From Sphingobacterium spiritivorum (GTDB taxonomy: Bacteria > Bacteroidota > Bacteroidia > Sphingobacteriales > Sphingobacteriaceae): 64,000 nt of DNA. The notes below the pieces were generated by a model. The model did not search any database, was not told the origin of the DNA, and was given only the letters and a program-made list of their open reading frames with translations. Positions 25,001 to 35,145 of this stretch are shown here, piece after piece (position 1 is the stretch's first letter; every line of letters begins with the position of its first letter). The stretch covers positions 1,674,001 through 1,738,000 of the forward strand of contig NZ_CP068082.1 of assembly GCF_016724845.1 (NCBI RefSeq). The letters run 5' to 3'. Made by a program: the position numbers and the translations under genes.

Positions 25001-26572
25001 ATGAAATTAAGATCTTTAATATATATAACAATCGCGGGTTCAATGGTGGCAGGTACATTTTCCTGTACAAAGCTGAATGAAGAGTTCAAGGGAGAACTGG
25101 AGGAAGGAACGTCTAATGTAGAACCCGGGGCTTTACTGGTAACGGCTTACAATTCGTTGAATACGCCTTATCAACAGGAACAGCGCTGGGTGATGCAGGA
25201 AGTATCTACAGATGCGGCTATGGCTCCTACCCGGGGCGGTGACTGGGATGATAACGGGATGCATCGTGCCATTCACCTGCACACCTGGAATGCCGACAAT
25301 GGCTATATGAACAATACCTTTGTCAGCCTTGGCACAACGATTTACAATGCAGGAAATGTATTGCGCTACAAACCCAGCGCACAGCAGGCAGCAGAAGCCC
25401 GGTTTATCCGTGCCCTGGCTATGTTCGATATGCTGGATCTGTATGGTGTAGTTCCTATACGTGAGGGCGCTTCGGTCGAAGACTTCAGAATTCCACCTGA
25501 TGTATTACAACCACAGGCAGCCATAGATTATATGGTAAAAGACCTGAATGAAATAATAAGCAGTCTGCCTGCCAATGGTCCAAGAGAGGCTTATGTGGCG
25601 AATAAAAATGCAGCTAAAGTCCTCCTGATGAAAATTTACCTGAACAAAGGAACTTTTCTCAACAGACAGGCCCCTTCTTTCGCGGCAGAGGATATGAATC
25701 AGGTCATTAGCCTGGCAAAAGAAATTACTGCAACAGGTGCCTATAGTGTCTCTGCAGCAGGAAAATATTTTGACAATTTTGCTCCTGACAATGATGTAAA
25801 GTCTACTGAGAATATCTATACTCTTTTTAACAAAAACGGTGAAAGAGGAGGTAATGTGGACAGAACATGGAATACGATTGCTCATTACAATATGAATCCC
25901 GGAGGCTGGAATGGCTGGTGTACTTTGTCAGACTATTACGATAAGTTTACGGATTCTGATGAAAGAAGAGGTATCTATTATGATTATCCGGCAGATACAA
26001 CTTCCAACAAGAGTAAAGGCTATCATCGCCAGAATGTAGGATTCTTTGCAGGACAACAATATAACTGGTCTACAAACAGACCACTAATGGCCAGAAATCC
26101 GGCTAATGCGCCACTTGTGTTCACTCGTGAAGTTACCATACGTACTTCCGGAGCCACTCTTGAGACTGCAGGTATACGTCCTATGAAATATGCATTTGAT
26201 TATGCGGTTACAGGACAAAGAAATAACGACTGGGTTGTATTTCGCTATTCGGATGTGTTGCTGATGCAGGCAGAGGCCATACTAAGAGGTGGCACTGGAG
26301 CGCCGGGAGATGCGCTTGCTCTTGTAAACAGCATACGGACGAAACGAGGTGTAAGCTCTTTTACGACTATAACTTTAGATACCTTATTGGATGAACGTGC
26401 CCGCGAATTGTATTGGGAGGGCTGGCGCAGACAGGATCTGATCCGCTTTGGAAAATTTTTACTGGCATGGCAGGAAAAAGCTGCAGATGCAGATCCGAAG
26501 ACACTGGTATATCCTATCCCAAGTCAGCAGATTGCGGTCAATCCTAATCTGAAACAAAATACAGGCTATTAA
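25001..26572 (+). CDS. SusD/RagB-type surface lipoprotein
   Basis: 523 residues. Lipobox TFSC (lipidated Cys near 22), an N-terminal SusD-like domain with TPR helices (ARFIRALAMFDMLDLYGVVP) and a C-terminal RagB/SusD part with the conserved DVLLMQAEAILRGG and DERARELYWEGWRRQDLIRF. It caps the SusC barrel at the cell surface and binds the ligand. It is co-transcribed with the SusC gene and ended by the terminator at 26596. No glycoside hydrolase, lyase or peptidase gene follows, so this is a minimal transport locus. Confidence 0.95.
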   Translation: MKLRSLIYITIAGSMVAGTFSCTKLNEEFKGELEEGTSNVEPGALLVTAYNSLNTPYQQEQRWVMQEVSTDAAMAPTRGGDWDDNGMHRAIHLHTWNADNGYMNNTFVSLGTTIYNAGNVLRYKPSAQQAAEARFIRALAMFDMLDLYGVVPIREGASVEDFRIPPDVLQPQAAIDYMVKDLNEIISSLPANGPREAYVANKNAAKVLLMKIYLNKGTFLNRQAPSFAAEDMNQVISLAKEITATGAYSVSAAGKYFDNFAPDNDVKSTENIYTLFNKNGERGGNVDRTWNTIAHYNMNPGGWNGWCTLSDYYDKFTDSDERRGIYYDYPADTTSNKSKGYHRQNVGFFAGQQYNWSTNRPLMARNPANAPLVFTREVTIRTSGATLETAGIRPMKYAFDYAVTGQRNNDWVVFRYSDVLLMQAEAILRGGTGAPGDALALVNSIRTKRGVSSFTTITLDTLLDERARELYWEGWRRQDLIRFGKFLLAWQEKAADADPKTLVYPIPSQQIAVNPNLKQNTGY

Positions 26573-26595
26573 TCAGACCCGGAAAACCTTAAAAC

Positions 26596-26635
26596 AAACG
26601 GGAGACGTGATTGTAGAATTACTTCTCCCGTTTTT
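26596..26635 (+). terminator. Terminator of the SusCD operon
   Basis: AAACGGGAGA (26596-26605) pairs with TCTCCCGTTT (26624-26633), and the run of T residues extends to 26635. Confidence 0.85.
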
Positions 26636-26718
26636 AGTTGATATTTTATCAGCGCTGCATAATAAATAATCGGAGAACCTTTCCGCAGCAGATGCATCCG
26701 ATTGATGTAAGATTGAAA

Positions 26719-27516
26719 TTATGCGTCCTTTTTCTCGTAAATCTCCGTAAGCAATTCAAACAGATCCGGATGATCTTCCTTCAGCAGTTTTGGTTTTTGA
26801 AAGAAATACTCAGAAGTTACAGCCAGAAACTCGGCTTCGTTAGTTGCTGCATACTCGCGAATATCTGATTTATCCCTTTTGATCATGCTGATGGTTTTAT
26901 GCATCTCTTTCAGCCAGGGATGGATCAGTGATTTTGGAATAAGATATTCCGGAATACCATCTGTTTCTCCATCCGCTTTATCAATCAGATGCACAAATTC
27001 GTGTATCGCTGTATTCTCACCACTCCCTGAGCGGAATCCATTACGAAGTGCAGATAACGATAATATCATCTTCCGTCCCAGGACTCCGTCCCCCACCATC
27101 CCAAGGATATTGCGATCTCCTTCTTCTGTATCAAATTTTTCGCTAAACGTTCCCGGATAAATCAGGACTTCATCCAGATTTTCGTATGACCAGTTTTCGA
27201 AATGAAACAAGGGAATAGTAGCACTTGCTGCGACTAGTATCTTATCTGCATTGACGATCTGTACTCCTTTCTCCGCAGAGATCCTGGTCGTATTCAAAAA
27301 ATAAGAAACACGGTTGCAGAATTTGAGTTGCTCATCCGGTTTCAACCGCCTGTAAAATTCGACTTCCTCCTGAAGTACTTGCTGAATTTCATCCAGACTA
27401 ACAGACTGGTTATCAACAACAACTTTCTTATTGGACACATTCTTCATGACGTAGTACACTAGCACTACTCCTATTATAAAGATGATAATTACAACAACGA
27501 CCGGATTATACTGCAT
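26719..27516 (-). CDS. MtfA-like zinc peptidase (M90)
   Basis: 265 residues. One N-terminal membrane segment (VVVVIIIFIIGVVLVYYVM) anchors a cytoplasmic or periplasmic zinc peptidase domain with HEFVH at 172-176 followed by LIDKADGETDGIP, the hallmark of the MtfA/M90 family; the upstream part shows CNRVSYFL and VLIYPGTF. In E. coli MtfA binds the repressor Mlc and affects glucose uptake; the Bacteroidota members have no known target. The gene is convergent with SusD and divergent from the GYF/CD225 gene. Confidence 0.88.
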   Translation of the reverse strand: MQYNPVVVVIIIFIIGVVLVYYVMKNVSNKKVVVDNQSVSLDEIQQVLQEEVEFYRRLKPDEQLKFCNRVSYFLNTTRISAEKGVQIVNADKILVAASATIPLFHFENWSYENLDEVLIYPGTFSEKFDTEEGDRNILGMVGDGVLGRKMILSLSALRNGFRSGSGENTAIHEFVHLIDKADGETDGIPEYLIPKSLIHPWLKEMHKTISMIKRDKSDIREYAATNEAEFLAVTSEYFFQKPKLLKEDHPDLFELLTEIYEKKDA

Positions 27517-27609
27517 ACTGCTAAAATACTTATTTTTCGCATTTAATCTTGTAGAGTAGAATTAATCTTTATAACTTCAATCACTTAATTAATTTGATCC
27601 ACAATACAT

Positions 27610-28164
27610 ATGCAAAAATATCATTATACCGATGGGGTTAACAGTTTCGGGCCTTTTTCTTTGGAAGAACTTAAAACAAAAAATATAACTGCAGACACTT
27701 ATGTGTGGACTCCGGAATTGACCGATTGGAAAAAAGCCGGTGAATTGCCTGAACTGGCGGAACTTTTGAAACAGGAGAGTCAGAGTCTTTCAGCTCCGCC
27801 ACAGATACCTTCTGCCCCTGCCCAACCGACTTTTCAGCATAATGCAGGAACCGGGGGTCAATTTACACCTCCATCCTCCTTATTCGAACAACCTCCCAAA
27901 ACATACCTTATTGAATCCATTCTTGTCACTGTATTGTGTTGCTGGCCCTTAGGAATACCAGCAATTATATATGCAGCAAAAGTAGAGAATAAGTTCTACA
28001 GAGGGGATAAAGCTGGTGCACAGGCAGATTCGGCGAGTGCTAAAAAATGGATTACGATTTCACTGATTGGGTGTGTTGTATTCTGGATACTTTATATTGC
28101 AATATTCGGAGGTTTGGCCTATTTCGGATCCACATTGGATACTAACAGTGACTATTCGTATTAA
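27610..28164 (+). CDS. GYF_2 and CD225/dispanin-like membrane protein
   Basis: 184 residues. The N-terminal GYF_2 domain (about 1-55) reads MQKYHYTDGVNSFGPFSLEE and VWTPELTDWKKAGELPEL. A Pro/Gln-rich linker leads to a CD225-type pair of membrane helices (LVTVLCCWPLGIPAIIYAAK, about 105-125, and WITISLIGCVVFWILYIAIF). Bacterial proteins of this build are linked with TM2 and DUF2752 genes, and indeed a DUF2752 gene overlaps its 3' end. The molecular role is unknown. Confidence 0.85.
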   Translation: MQKYHYTDGVNSFGPFSLEELKTKNITADTYVWTPELTDWKKAGELPELAELLKQESQSLSAPPQIPSAPAQPTFQHNAGTGGQFTPPSSLFEQPPKTYLIESILVTVLCCWPLGIPAIIYAAKVENKFYRGDKAGAQADSASAKKWITISLIGCVVFWILYIAIFGGLAYFGSTLDTNSDYSY

Positions 28165-28537
28165 CAAATACTTACTGGCTTCCATCCTCTTGTTTCTGGG
28201 GGGAGTATTTATCTATATTTACAGAACATACGACCCTCAGGAATACGCACTTTTTCCAAAGTGCCCTGTTAAAAGTCTGACTGGCTTTGATTGCCCCGGC
28301 TGTGGAAGTCAACGGGCTATTCATGCAATTTTACATGCAGATTTTAAAGCTGCATTTGCTTTTAATCCCTTACTTTTCTTTGCCGTTCCCTATTTATTCC
28401 TCAATTTATATTTTATTACCAGGCCATCTCTTACAGCGCAACAGTTTAAATGGCGAAACCGGCTGTTTGGTTATCGTGCGATGATTCTGCTCAGTATCAG
28501 TATTATTATATTCACAATTTTGAGGAATATATTATAA
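28148..28537 (+). CDS. DUF2752 membrane protein
   Basis: 129 residues from the GTG at 28148, overlapping the preceding gene by 17 bases; the longer frame upstream lies wholly inside that gene and lacks a better start. The family signature CPVKSLTGFDCPGCGSQRAI sits after the first membrane helix (about 33-52 in this numbering), followed by FNPLLFFAVPYLFLNLYFI and a last C-terminal helix. The function of DUF2752 is unknown; the CPGCGSQR cysteines suggest metal binding. Overlap indicates translational coupling with the GYF/CD225 protein. Confidence 0.85.
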   Translation: MTIRINKYLLASILLFLGGVFIYIYRTYDPQEYALFPKCPVKSLTGFDCPGCGSQRAIHAILHADFKAAFAFNPLLFFAVPYLFLNLYFITRPSLTAQQFKWRNRLFGYRAMILLSISIIIFTILRNIL

Positions 28538-28572
28538 TCAACGACCTCTAAACTTATGCAACCTATTGCAAC

Positions 28573-30333
28573 ATGTTGAATTTATTTGGGAAATATAACT
28601 TCAGGTCACGAAAAATCAGCGTAGAAAACAAACAACTCGCGATATTGAGCATATGCCTTATCGTCAGCGGGGTAAGCAATATTATTTTCAATCTGAATAT
28701 TGTGTTTCCGATTGGCATCAATCTTCTGATTGTGACTGTAATATCGCTCCATCTGTATATTCTGAAGCTGGCCCTTCAGAATAAAGCAACAGAACGCATT
28801 AAATTCTGGTATTTCTGTTATTTAACCGGATGTCTTGCTGTCATATGGGCGCTGAATAACGGTTTAGACAGTAGCATACCACTATTTTTTGTATTTTATC
28901 TTATGGCAGGTCTGCTCTCCTTATCCGATCCTTACAGATTACGGTTTGGTACATTCTTTCTCATCGTTTCTCTTTTTTGTCTGGTCATTGATCATTTTTT
29001 TCCTCAATTTATTGTGCCTTATGCCAGCCAGCAGGAAAAACATATGGATATGCTGTTTTCATTTGTGCTGACTCTGGTGATTTCTACCATTATGATCTCC
29101 TCTTATAAAAGGGTTTACGAATATGAAAAAAAGGTACTGCTCCTTCAGAAAAAGATGTTGAAGCTTTCACAGAAAGAACTAATCATATCCAAGCAGCTGG
29201 CAGAAGATGCAACAAAGGCTAAATCAAAATTTATCATGACGATGAGCCACGAGATACGAACCCCTCTTAACGGTATTATAGGGACTATCGATCTTCTGAA
29301 AACAACCAAACTGGATCAAAACCAACAATTACTTATAGAAAATCTTCAGGCCAGCAGCCATATTCTCTCTGATCTGGTTACCGATTTACTGGATATTTCC
29401 AGGATTGAAACCAATAAGTTTGAAGTAAATTATACCTCATTCGATCTACATCAAAGCCTGATCTCTCTGAAGCATGTCATTGATCCCATGCTGAAAAGTA
29501 AAGATTTAACACTGAATATCCGGATGGCGGAAAATACGCCTGCTGAACTCATTACAGATGAGGCCCGTTTCAAACAGATTCTGTTAAATTTATTAAGCAA
29601 TGCCATCAAATTCACCCTTAAGGGCAGTATCACATTATATATCAGTTATATACTACTCCATGATAAATATGTCCTTGAATGCAAAGTAAAGGATACCGGA
29701 ATCGGTATAAAAAAAGAAAATATTTCCCGCCTGTTTGATCAGTTTTCACAGATTGAAGAGCCACAGATCCCGGACAATAAAGGAATCGGACTTGGGCTGG
29801 CAATCTGTCAAAGATTACTGCATATATTAGGTGGACATATTGAAGTAGAAAGTGTGTATGGGATCGGAACTACATTTACCTTCCGGCTGCCGGTATTACT
29901 TCCCCACAACCAAATTCCCCAAAAAATATATCAACAAAACCCAGACTTATCATTCATGGAAAAAAAACGCTTTCTTGTTGTAGAAGATAATAAAATCAAT
30001 CAATTGGTACTTTGTAAAATGCTGGAAAAGCTGCAATATTCGTATCATGCTGTAGAGAATGGACTAGAGGCTGTAGAAAAGGTTCAGAAAGAACATTTTG
30101 ACATTATACTCATGGATATTCAGATGCCTGTTATGAATGGAATAGAGGCGACCAGAATGATTTTGGAGCTATACAACCAACGTCAGGAAGAAGCTCCTGT
30201 AATCATCGGGTGTTCTGCCCATGCTTTAGAAATCGACCGTTCCAACTATCTTCAGATGGGGATGAGCGACTTTATTATTAAACCTATTACTATGGATCAT
30301 TTAAAAGATGTAATCAAGAAAAACAGTATTTAA
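28573..30333 (+). CDS. Hybrid sensor histidine kinase with receiver
   Basis: 586 residues. The first 175 form about six membrane helices without a large periplasmic loop, followed by a coiled coil (190-215), HisKA with His226 in FIMTMSHEIRTPLNGIIGTI, HATPase (KDTGIGIKKENISRLFDQFS and GIGLGLAICQRLL), and a C-terminal receiver with Asp515 in DIILMDIQMPVMNG. No output domain and no separate regulator gene adjoin it, so it probably phosphorylates an unlinked Hpt or acts through its receiver. The signal is unknown. Confidence 0.93.
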   Translation: MLNLFGKYNFRSRKISVENKQLAILSICLIVSGVSNIIFNLNIVFPIGINLLIVTVISLHLYILKLALQNKATERIKFWYFCYLTGCLAVIWALNNGLDSSIPLFFVFYLMAGLLSLSDPYRLRFGTFFLIVSLFCLVIDHFFPQFIVPYASQQEKHMDMLFSFVLTLVISTIMISSYKRVYEYEKKVLLLQKKMLKLSQKELIISKQLAEDATKAKSKFIMTMSHEIRTPLNGIIGTIDLLKTTKLDQNQQLLIENLQASSHILSDLVTDLLDISRIETNKFEVNYTSFDLHQSLISLKHVIDPMLKSKDLTLNIRMAENTPAELITDEARFKQILLNLLSNAIKFTLKGSITLYISYILLHDKYVLECKVKDTGIGIKKENISRLFDQFSQIEEPQIPDNKGIGLGLAICQRLLHILGGHIEVESVYGIGTTFTFRLPVLLPHNQIPQKIYQQNPDLSFMEKKRFLVVEDNKINQLVLCKMLEKLQYSYHAVENGLEAVEKVQKEHFDIILMDIQMPVMNGIEATRMILELYNQRQEEAPVIIGCSAHALEIDRSNYLQMGMSDFIIKPITMDHLKDVIKKNSI

Positions 30334-30402
30334 TTATTTTTTTAAGATTAAACTTTTTACAGAAAATATACTCTATATTAACATAGGTTATATTTACACA
30401 TT

Positions 30403-30783
30403 ATGATTCAACTATCTAACTTCATTTTTTTAAGAGCAGTCTTGATACTGCTTACTCTCTTTATTTTTGGAAGCTGTGCAATGATATCCGGAAGATCGGG
30501 ACCTGATTTCACCAAAATACATGTAGGCATGGTTAAAGAGGATGTAATCAAACAAATAGGCAGACCAGGGGCTATTGTATCCTCAAAAAAGTACGATGAT
30601 GGCATCTTAGAGGTTCATGAATACTATACGTGGCAACCTGAAGTTGTCATAGATTCGACAACAATCTACAGACAATATTGGTTATTCTATTTTAATAACG
30701 AACTACAGGAGTGGGGAACTAAAAAGAGTTATTCTCCGGAAGATTACGACATTTATTACCGCAGATTCAGAGGGCATCACTAA
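30403..30783 (+). CDS. BamE/SmpA-like small lipoprotein
   Basis: 126 residues. Hydrophobic signal with lipobox FGSC (Cys near 25). The mature part has the SmpA/OmlA pattern: FTKIHVGMVKEDVIKQIGRP, then strands EVHEYYTWQP and YWLFYFNNELQEWG. In proteobacteria this fold is BamE, an accessory of the outer-membrane assembly machine; stand-alone Bacteroidota versions are common and not shown to join BAM. Preceded by TATATTTA, one base off the -7 consensus, and closed by a strong terminator. Confidence 0.75.
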   Translation: MIQLSNFIFLRAVLILLTLFIFGSCAMISGRSGPDFTKIHVGMVKEDVIKQIGRPGAIVSSKKYDDGILEVHEYYTWQPEVVIDSTTIYRQYWLFYFNNELQEWGTKKSYSPEDYDIYYRRFRGHH

Positions 30784-30800
30784 TAAAAAAGAATAAACGC

Positions 30801-30840
30801 AAAGAGGGCGTTGCAGAATTCTGCAACGCCCTCTTTTTAT
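30801..30840. terminator. Bidirectional terminator, 18-bp perfect stem
   Basis: AAAGAGGGCGTTGCAGAA runs into its exact inverted copy at 30819-30836, flanked by T runs on both strands. It closes the BamE-like gene and groEL, which converge here. Confidence 0.9.
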
Positions 30841-30856
30841 ATATAGCTGTATGATA

Positions 30857-32500
<1,644 letters not shown>

Positions 32501-32577
32501 TTAGATTATTAGTATTTAGATAAGAAGATGTTGCCTTATTATCCCTTTTACTCTGATGTTGTTATTAAATTAAAAGA

Positions 32578-32853
32578 CTAAAGAACAGCGTAAATATCAG
32601 CTTCACGCATAATTAGATATTCTTTTCCTTCGTAAGTAATCTCTGTACCTGCATACTTGCCATATAACACTTTATCGCCAACTTTAACAGTTAGAGGCTC
32701 GTCTACTTTACCACTACCTACAGCTACAACAGTTCCGCTTTGAGGTTTTTCTTTTGCCGTATCAGGGATATAAATACCTGATGCTGTTTTTTCTTCTGCA
32801 GGAGCAGCTTCTATTACCACTCTGTCTCCGATAGGTTTAATGTTTAATGCCAT
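32578..32853 (-). CDS. groS: Co-chaperonin GroES (Hsp10)
   Basis: 91 residues. Contains the N-terminal strand [20 protein letters not shown], the mobile loop [14 protein letters not shown] that docks on GroEL, and the C-terminal [15 protein letters not shown]. The start is firm: AGGAG lies 9 bases upstream on the minus strand (complement of 32863-32867), a strong Shine-Dalgarno match unusual for this phylum and fitting a highly translated gene. Confidence 0.99.
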   Translation of the reverse strand: MALNIKPIGDRVVIEAAPAEEKTASGIYIPDTAKEKPQSGTVVAVGSGKVDEPLTVKVGDKVLYGKYAGTEITYEGKEYLIMREADIYAVL

Positions 32854-32888
32854 AATATTATTCTCCTATTATTTTTAATTGATTGTTT

Positions 32889-32904
32889 ATGTAAAAGTTT
32901 ACAT
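32889..32904 (-). promoter_or_regulatory. Inverted repeat upstream of groES
   Basis: ATGTAAA and TTTACAT form a perfect 7-bp inverted repeat around two bases, 36 bases before the groES start. No CIRCE element (TTAGCACTC type) is present, so control is not by a standard HrcA site. It could be an operator or a leader hairpin. Further upstream the minus strand reads TTTGGCATAATTGATGTTG (complement of 32914-32932), which keeps the GG of a sigma-54 -24 box but has GT where GC is expected at -12. Confidence 0.35.
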
Positions 32905-33030
32905 GAACAAGTCAACATCAATTATGCCAAAGGATGTTTTTAAAGTTTTGTTGTCAATTTTTCACAAAAAGCCTGAAATTTCTGACAGAGATGTTTTTTT
33001 CAGTGTCATGATGTCAGCCACAGATGACAT

Positions 33031-33063
33031 AAAAAAAAGCCCTGTTCATGTTGAACAGGGCTT
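33031..33063 (-). terminator. Terminator of secG
   Basis: AAGCCCTGTTCA (33037-33048) pairs with TGAACAGGGCTT (33052-33063); on the minus strand it is followed by eight T residues (complement of the A run at 33031-33038). Confidence 0.85.
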
Positions 33064-33088
33064 GAATATTGTTGTCTTTAAAAGACTA

Positions 33089-33448
33089 TTACTTTGCAGA
33101 ATCTGTTTTACCAGGAGCTGCAGCAGGTGCTTGTTGTTGCTGTGCAGGATTCAGATTTAAAGGACCTTGCTGAGCCGGAGCTTCAATCTGATCACTTAAT
33201 CCACCCTTTGAAGCTGCTCCGCCTTTAGACGGGCCCAGGATATTGACAGCCAGACAAAATACCATTAAAGCTATGACCAATGTCCATGTTCCTTTTTCCA
33301 GAAAGTCACCTGTACGCTTTACGCCCATCAAATTTGATCCTCCAGAAAATCCTGAAGAAAGACCTCCTCCTTTTGGATTTTGAATCAACACCATAAGTGC
33401 CAACAGTACACTGGTTAATATGATCAAGACAATTAATAATGTTTGCAT
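33089..33448 (-). CDS. secG: Preprotein translocase subunit SecG
   Basis: 119 residues. Two membrane helices (LIVLIILTSVLLALMVLIQ and WTLVIALMVFCLAVNILG) flank the conserved loop NPKGGGLSSGFSGGSNLMG. SecG assists SecYEA-driven export at the inner membrane. The Gln/Ala/Pro-rich C-terminal tail is longer than in proteobacteria, as is usual in this phylum. It is the last gene of the block lptE, TPR protein, secG, 17 bases after the TPR gene. Confidence 0.95.
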   Translation of the reverse strand: MQTLLIVLIILTSVLLALMVLIQNPKGGGLSSGFSGGSNLMGVKRTGDFLEKGTWTLVIALMVFCLAVNILGPSKGGAASKGGLSDQIEAPAQQGPLNLNPAQQQQAPAAAPGKTDSAK

Positions 33449-33465
33449 TTCTTTTTATTATTTAT

Positions 33466-34599
33466 TTAGTTTAATTTTTGCTCTAATTCTTTAATGCGGC
33501 CAGCAAAGTAAGCATTTTTTTCCGGGAATTTCAAAATTAATTTTTTATACACCTCAATCGCTTTCGGAAACAAGCCCTGATCTGCATAAATAATCGCTAA
33601 TGTCTCGGTAACCAGCGTAAATTGATCCTCGGCGCTTTTTCTGGCTTTGTTCTCCATGTTCAGCTGATCGGCCTGAGGAGGTTTAATCTGTGGTTCTTCA
33701 CGAATAAATTTTTCAATAACATCATCCAGCTTCTTCGGAAGAGGTTGCACAGGCTTATGCTTTACTTCCTCGCTCAATTTTGCTTCAGGTGATTGTGAAC
33801 GGAAAACATGTTCGCGAATCTGCTGATCCAGAATATGCTCATCCAATTTGGACGGATCAAACTGTCCTTTCTGCGGTTTTGGCAATTTGACTTCTGCAAA
33901 TGGTCTGTACGTACCGGCATGTTCCAAACGTGTCTTGTGTAACCACCACAGAAAACTATAAGGCATCAGATCATCATGATAAAGACTGACTCTTTCTTCT
34001 TCTTCCGAAGAAACCTGTACAATTTCTTCACCGGACAGCTGAAATTCAGGGAAATATTCTTTTTCAAGTTCGGTCGTTCCTTCCTCCTGTGGATCCGGTA
34101 CAATCTCTTCATCGGATAACTGAAACTCCGGAAAATACTCCTTTTCAAGCTGAGCCTCTTGTATGTCATTTACAACTTCCACCTGCTCTTCTTCTATATC
34201 TTCCTCCTCCACATATTCGGTCGGAACAGTTTCTTCCTCTGTTTCAATATAGGATTCGTTATCTGTACTAAGCGTTTCCTCTTCTGGTTCCGCAGATAGC
34301 TGGTCTAGATCTTCAAAGGCAATGTAGCCATCCGATTCTGCTTCCAACTCCGGTACAAAGAGAGGTTGTCTGCTTACATATTCGGATAACCAGGCTGCAT
34401 TGGGAGCATACAATAATGCTAATGAATTGTGCGACAAGGTTCCTGTTGACAGAAACTGCTGACGCTCATATGCAAAACGAATAGGTTGCGCATAAGGATA
34501 TTCTTCCACTAAGCGTTGCAGATCTTCAGCCGGAAGTTGTCCGGGATCTACCAATGCCTGATGAAATATTTCAACCTTAGACTTACTTGTATTTTCCAT
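33466..34599 (-). CDS. TPR-containing protein with an internal 17-residue repeat
   Basis: 377 residues from the ATG at 34599. The N-terminus (about 10-80) is helical, the middle is very acidic and low in complexity, and the C-terminus has one TPR-like helix pair (DQGLFPKAIEVYKKLILKFP). A module LEKEYFPEFQLSDEEIV occurs at residues 151-167 and again, with one change (G for D), at 178-194. No signal peptide or membrane segment. Its conserved position between lptE and secG suggests a role around envelope biogenesis, but function is unknown. The gene starts 10 bases after the lptE stop. Confidence 0.75.
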   Translation of the reverse strand: MENTSKSKVEIFHQALVDPGQLPAEDLQRLVEEYPYAQPIRFAYERQQFLSTGTLSHNSLALLYAPNAAWLSEYVSRQPLFVPELEAESDGYIAFEDLDQLSAEPEEETLSTDNESYIETEEETVPTEYVEEEDIEEEQVEVVNDIQEAQLEKEYFPEFQLSDEEIVPDPQEEGTTELEKEYFPEFQLSGEEIVQVSSEEEERVSLYHDDLMPYSFLWWLHKTRLEHAGTYRPFAEVKLPKPQKGQFDPSKLDEHILDQQIREHVFRSQSPEAKLSEEVKHKPVQPLPKKLDDVIEKFIREEPQIKPPQADQLNMENKARKSAEDQFTLVTETLAIIYADQGLFPKAIEVYKKLILKFPEKNAYFAGRIKELEQKLN

Positions 34600-34609
34600 A
34601 ATGTATCGG

Positions 34610-35134
34610 CTACCAATTCGCAAATGCGCGGTTATATATATCTTCCGTCAGCATTTCAATAATATCTTTCGTCAATCCCTCTTCCTGCGACTGAACCGTT
34701 CCTGAAAAATCTTTGAAACGTGTGAAAGTCTGCTCACTGAAACCATCTTCCGGTTTTTTCTGATTTGTATAAGTTACTTTGACTGTGATTGTCAGCCGGT
34801 TCAACGCTGCCATATCCGTACGAGCCTCCACAGCAGCTGGCGTAATTGTATAATTTGTGATAAATCCTTCGAAGATAGCATCCCCGCCTGTGTTGACCTG
34901 ACTAAGTCTGGTCTGATTACGAAAACGGGTTTTGAGAGCCTCCGTAAAGTTTTGACTCAATGTAGCATATACCATAGGTGCGATATTTTCGAAGAACTGT
35001 ACATTTACAGTTTTCATATCCGCAGGAATGGAACCTCCTGTAAAACTATATTTTACACCACAACTGGAAACGGTAAACAGCATTACAGCTGCCGTTATTA
35101 TCAGATTTAGATAGACTTGCTTTAACTTACGCAT
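34610..35134 (-). CDS. lptE: LptE-type LPS-assembly lipoprotein
   Basis: 174 residues. Signal and lipobox VSSC (Cys near 25), then CGVKYSFTGGSIPADMKTVN, the usual start of Bacteroidota LptE. The rest alternates strands and two helices, including SQNFTEALKTRFRNQTRL, as in the LptE fold that plugs the LptD barrel and delivers lipopolysaccharide to the outer leaflet. lptD is not adjacent. It lies 11 bases after the sigma-54 activator gene and is probably co-transcribed. Confidence 0.88.
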   Translation of the reverse strand: MRKLKQVYLNLIITAAVMLFTVSSCGVKYSFTGGSIPADMKTVNVQFFENIAPMVYATLSQNFTEALKTRFRNQTRLSQVNTGGDAIFEGFITNYTITPAAVEARTDMAALNRLTITVKVTYTNQKKPEDGFSEQTFTRFKDFSGTVQSQEEGLTKDIIEMLTEDIYNRAFANW

Positions 35135-35145
35135 CGGGTCGAGTA

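Noticed and set aside
32854..32960. CIRCE/HrcA operator before groES
   Set aside because: No TTAGCACTC-type repeat; the only inverted repeat is ATGTAAA/TTTACAT.
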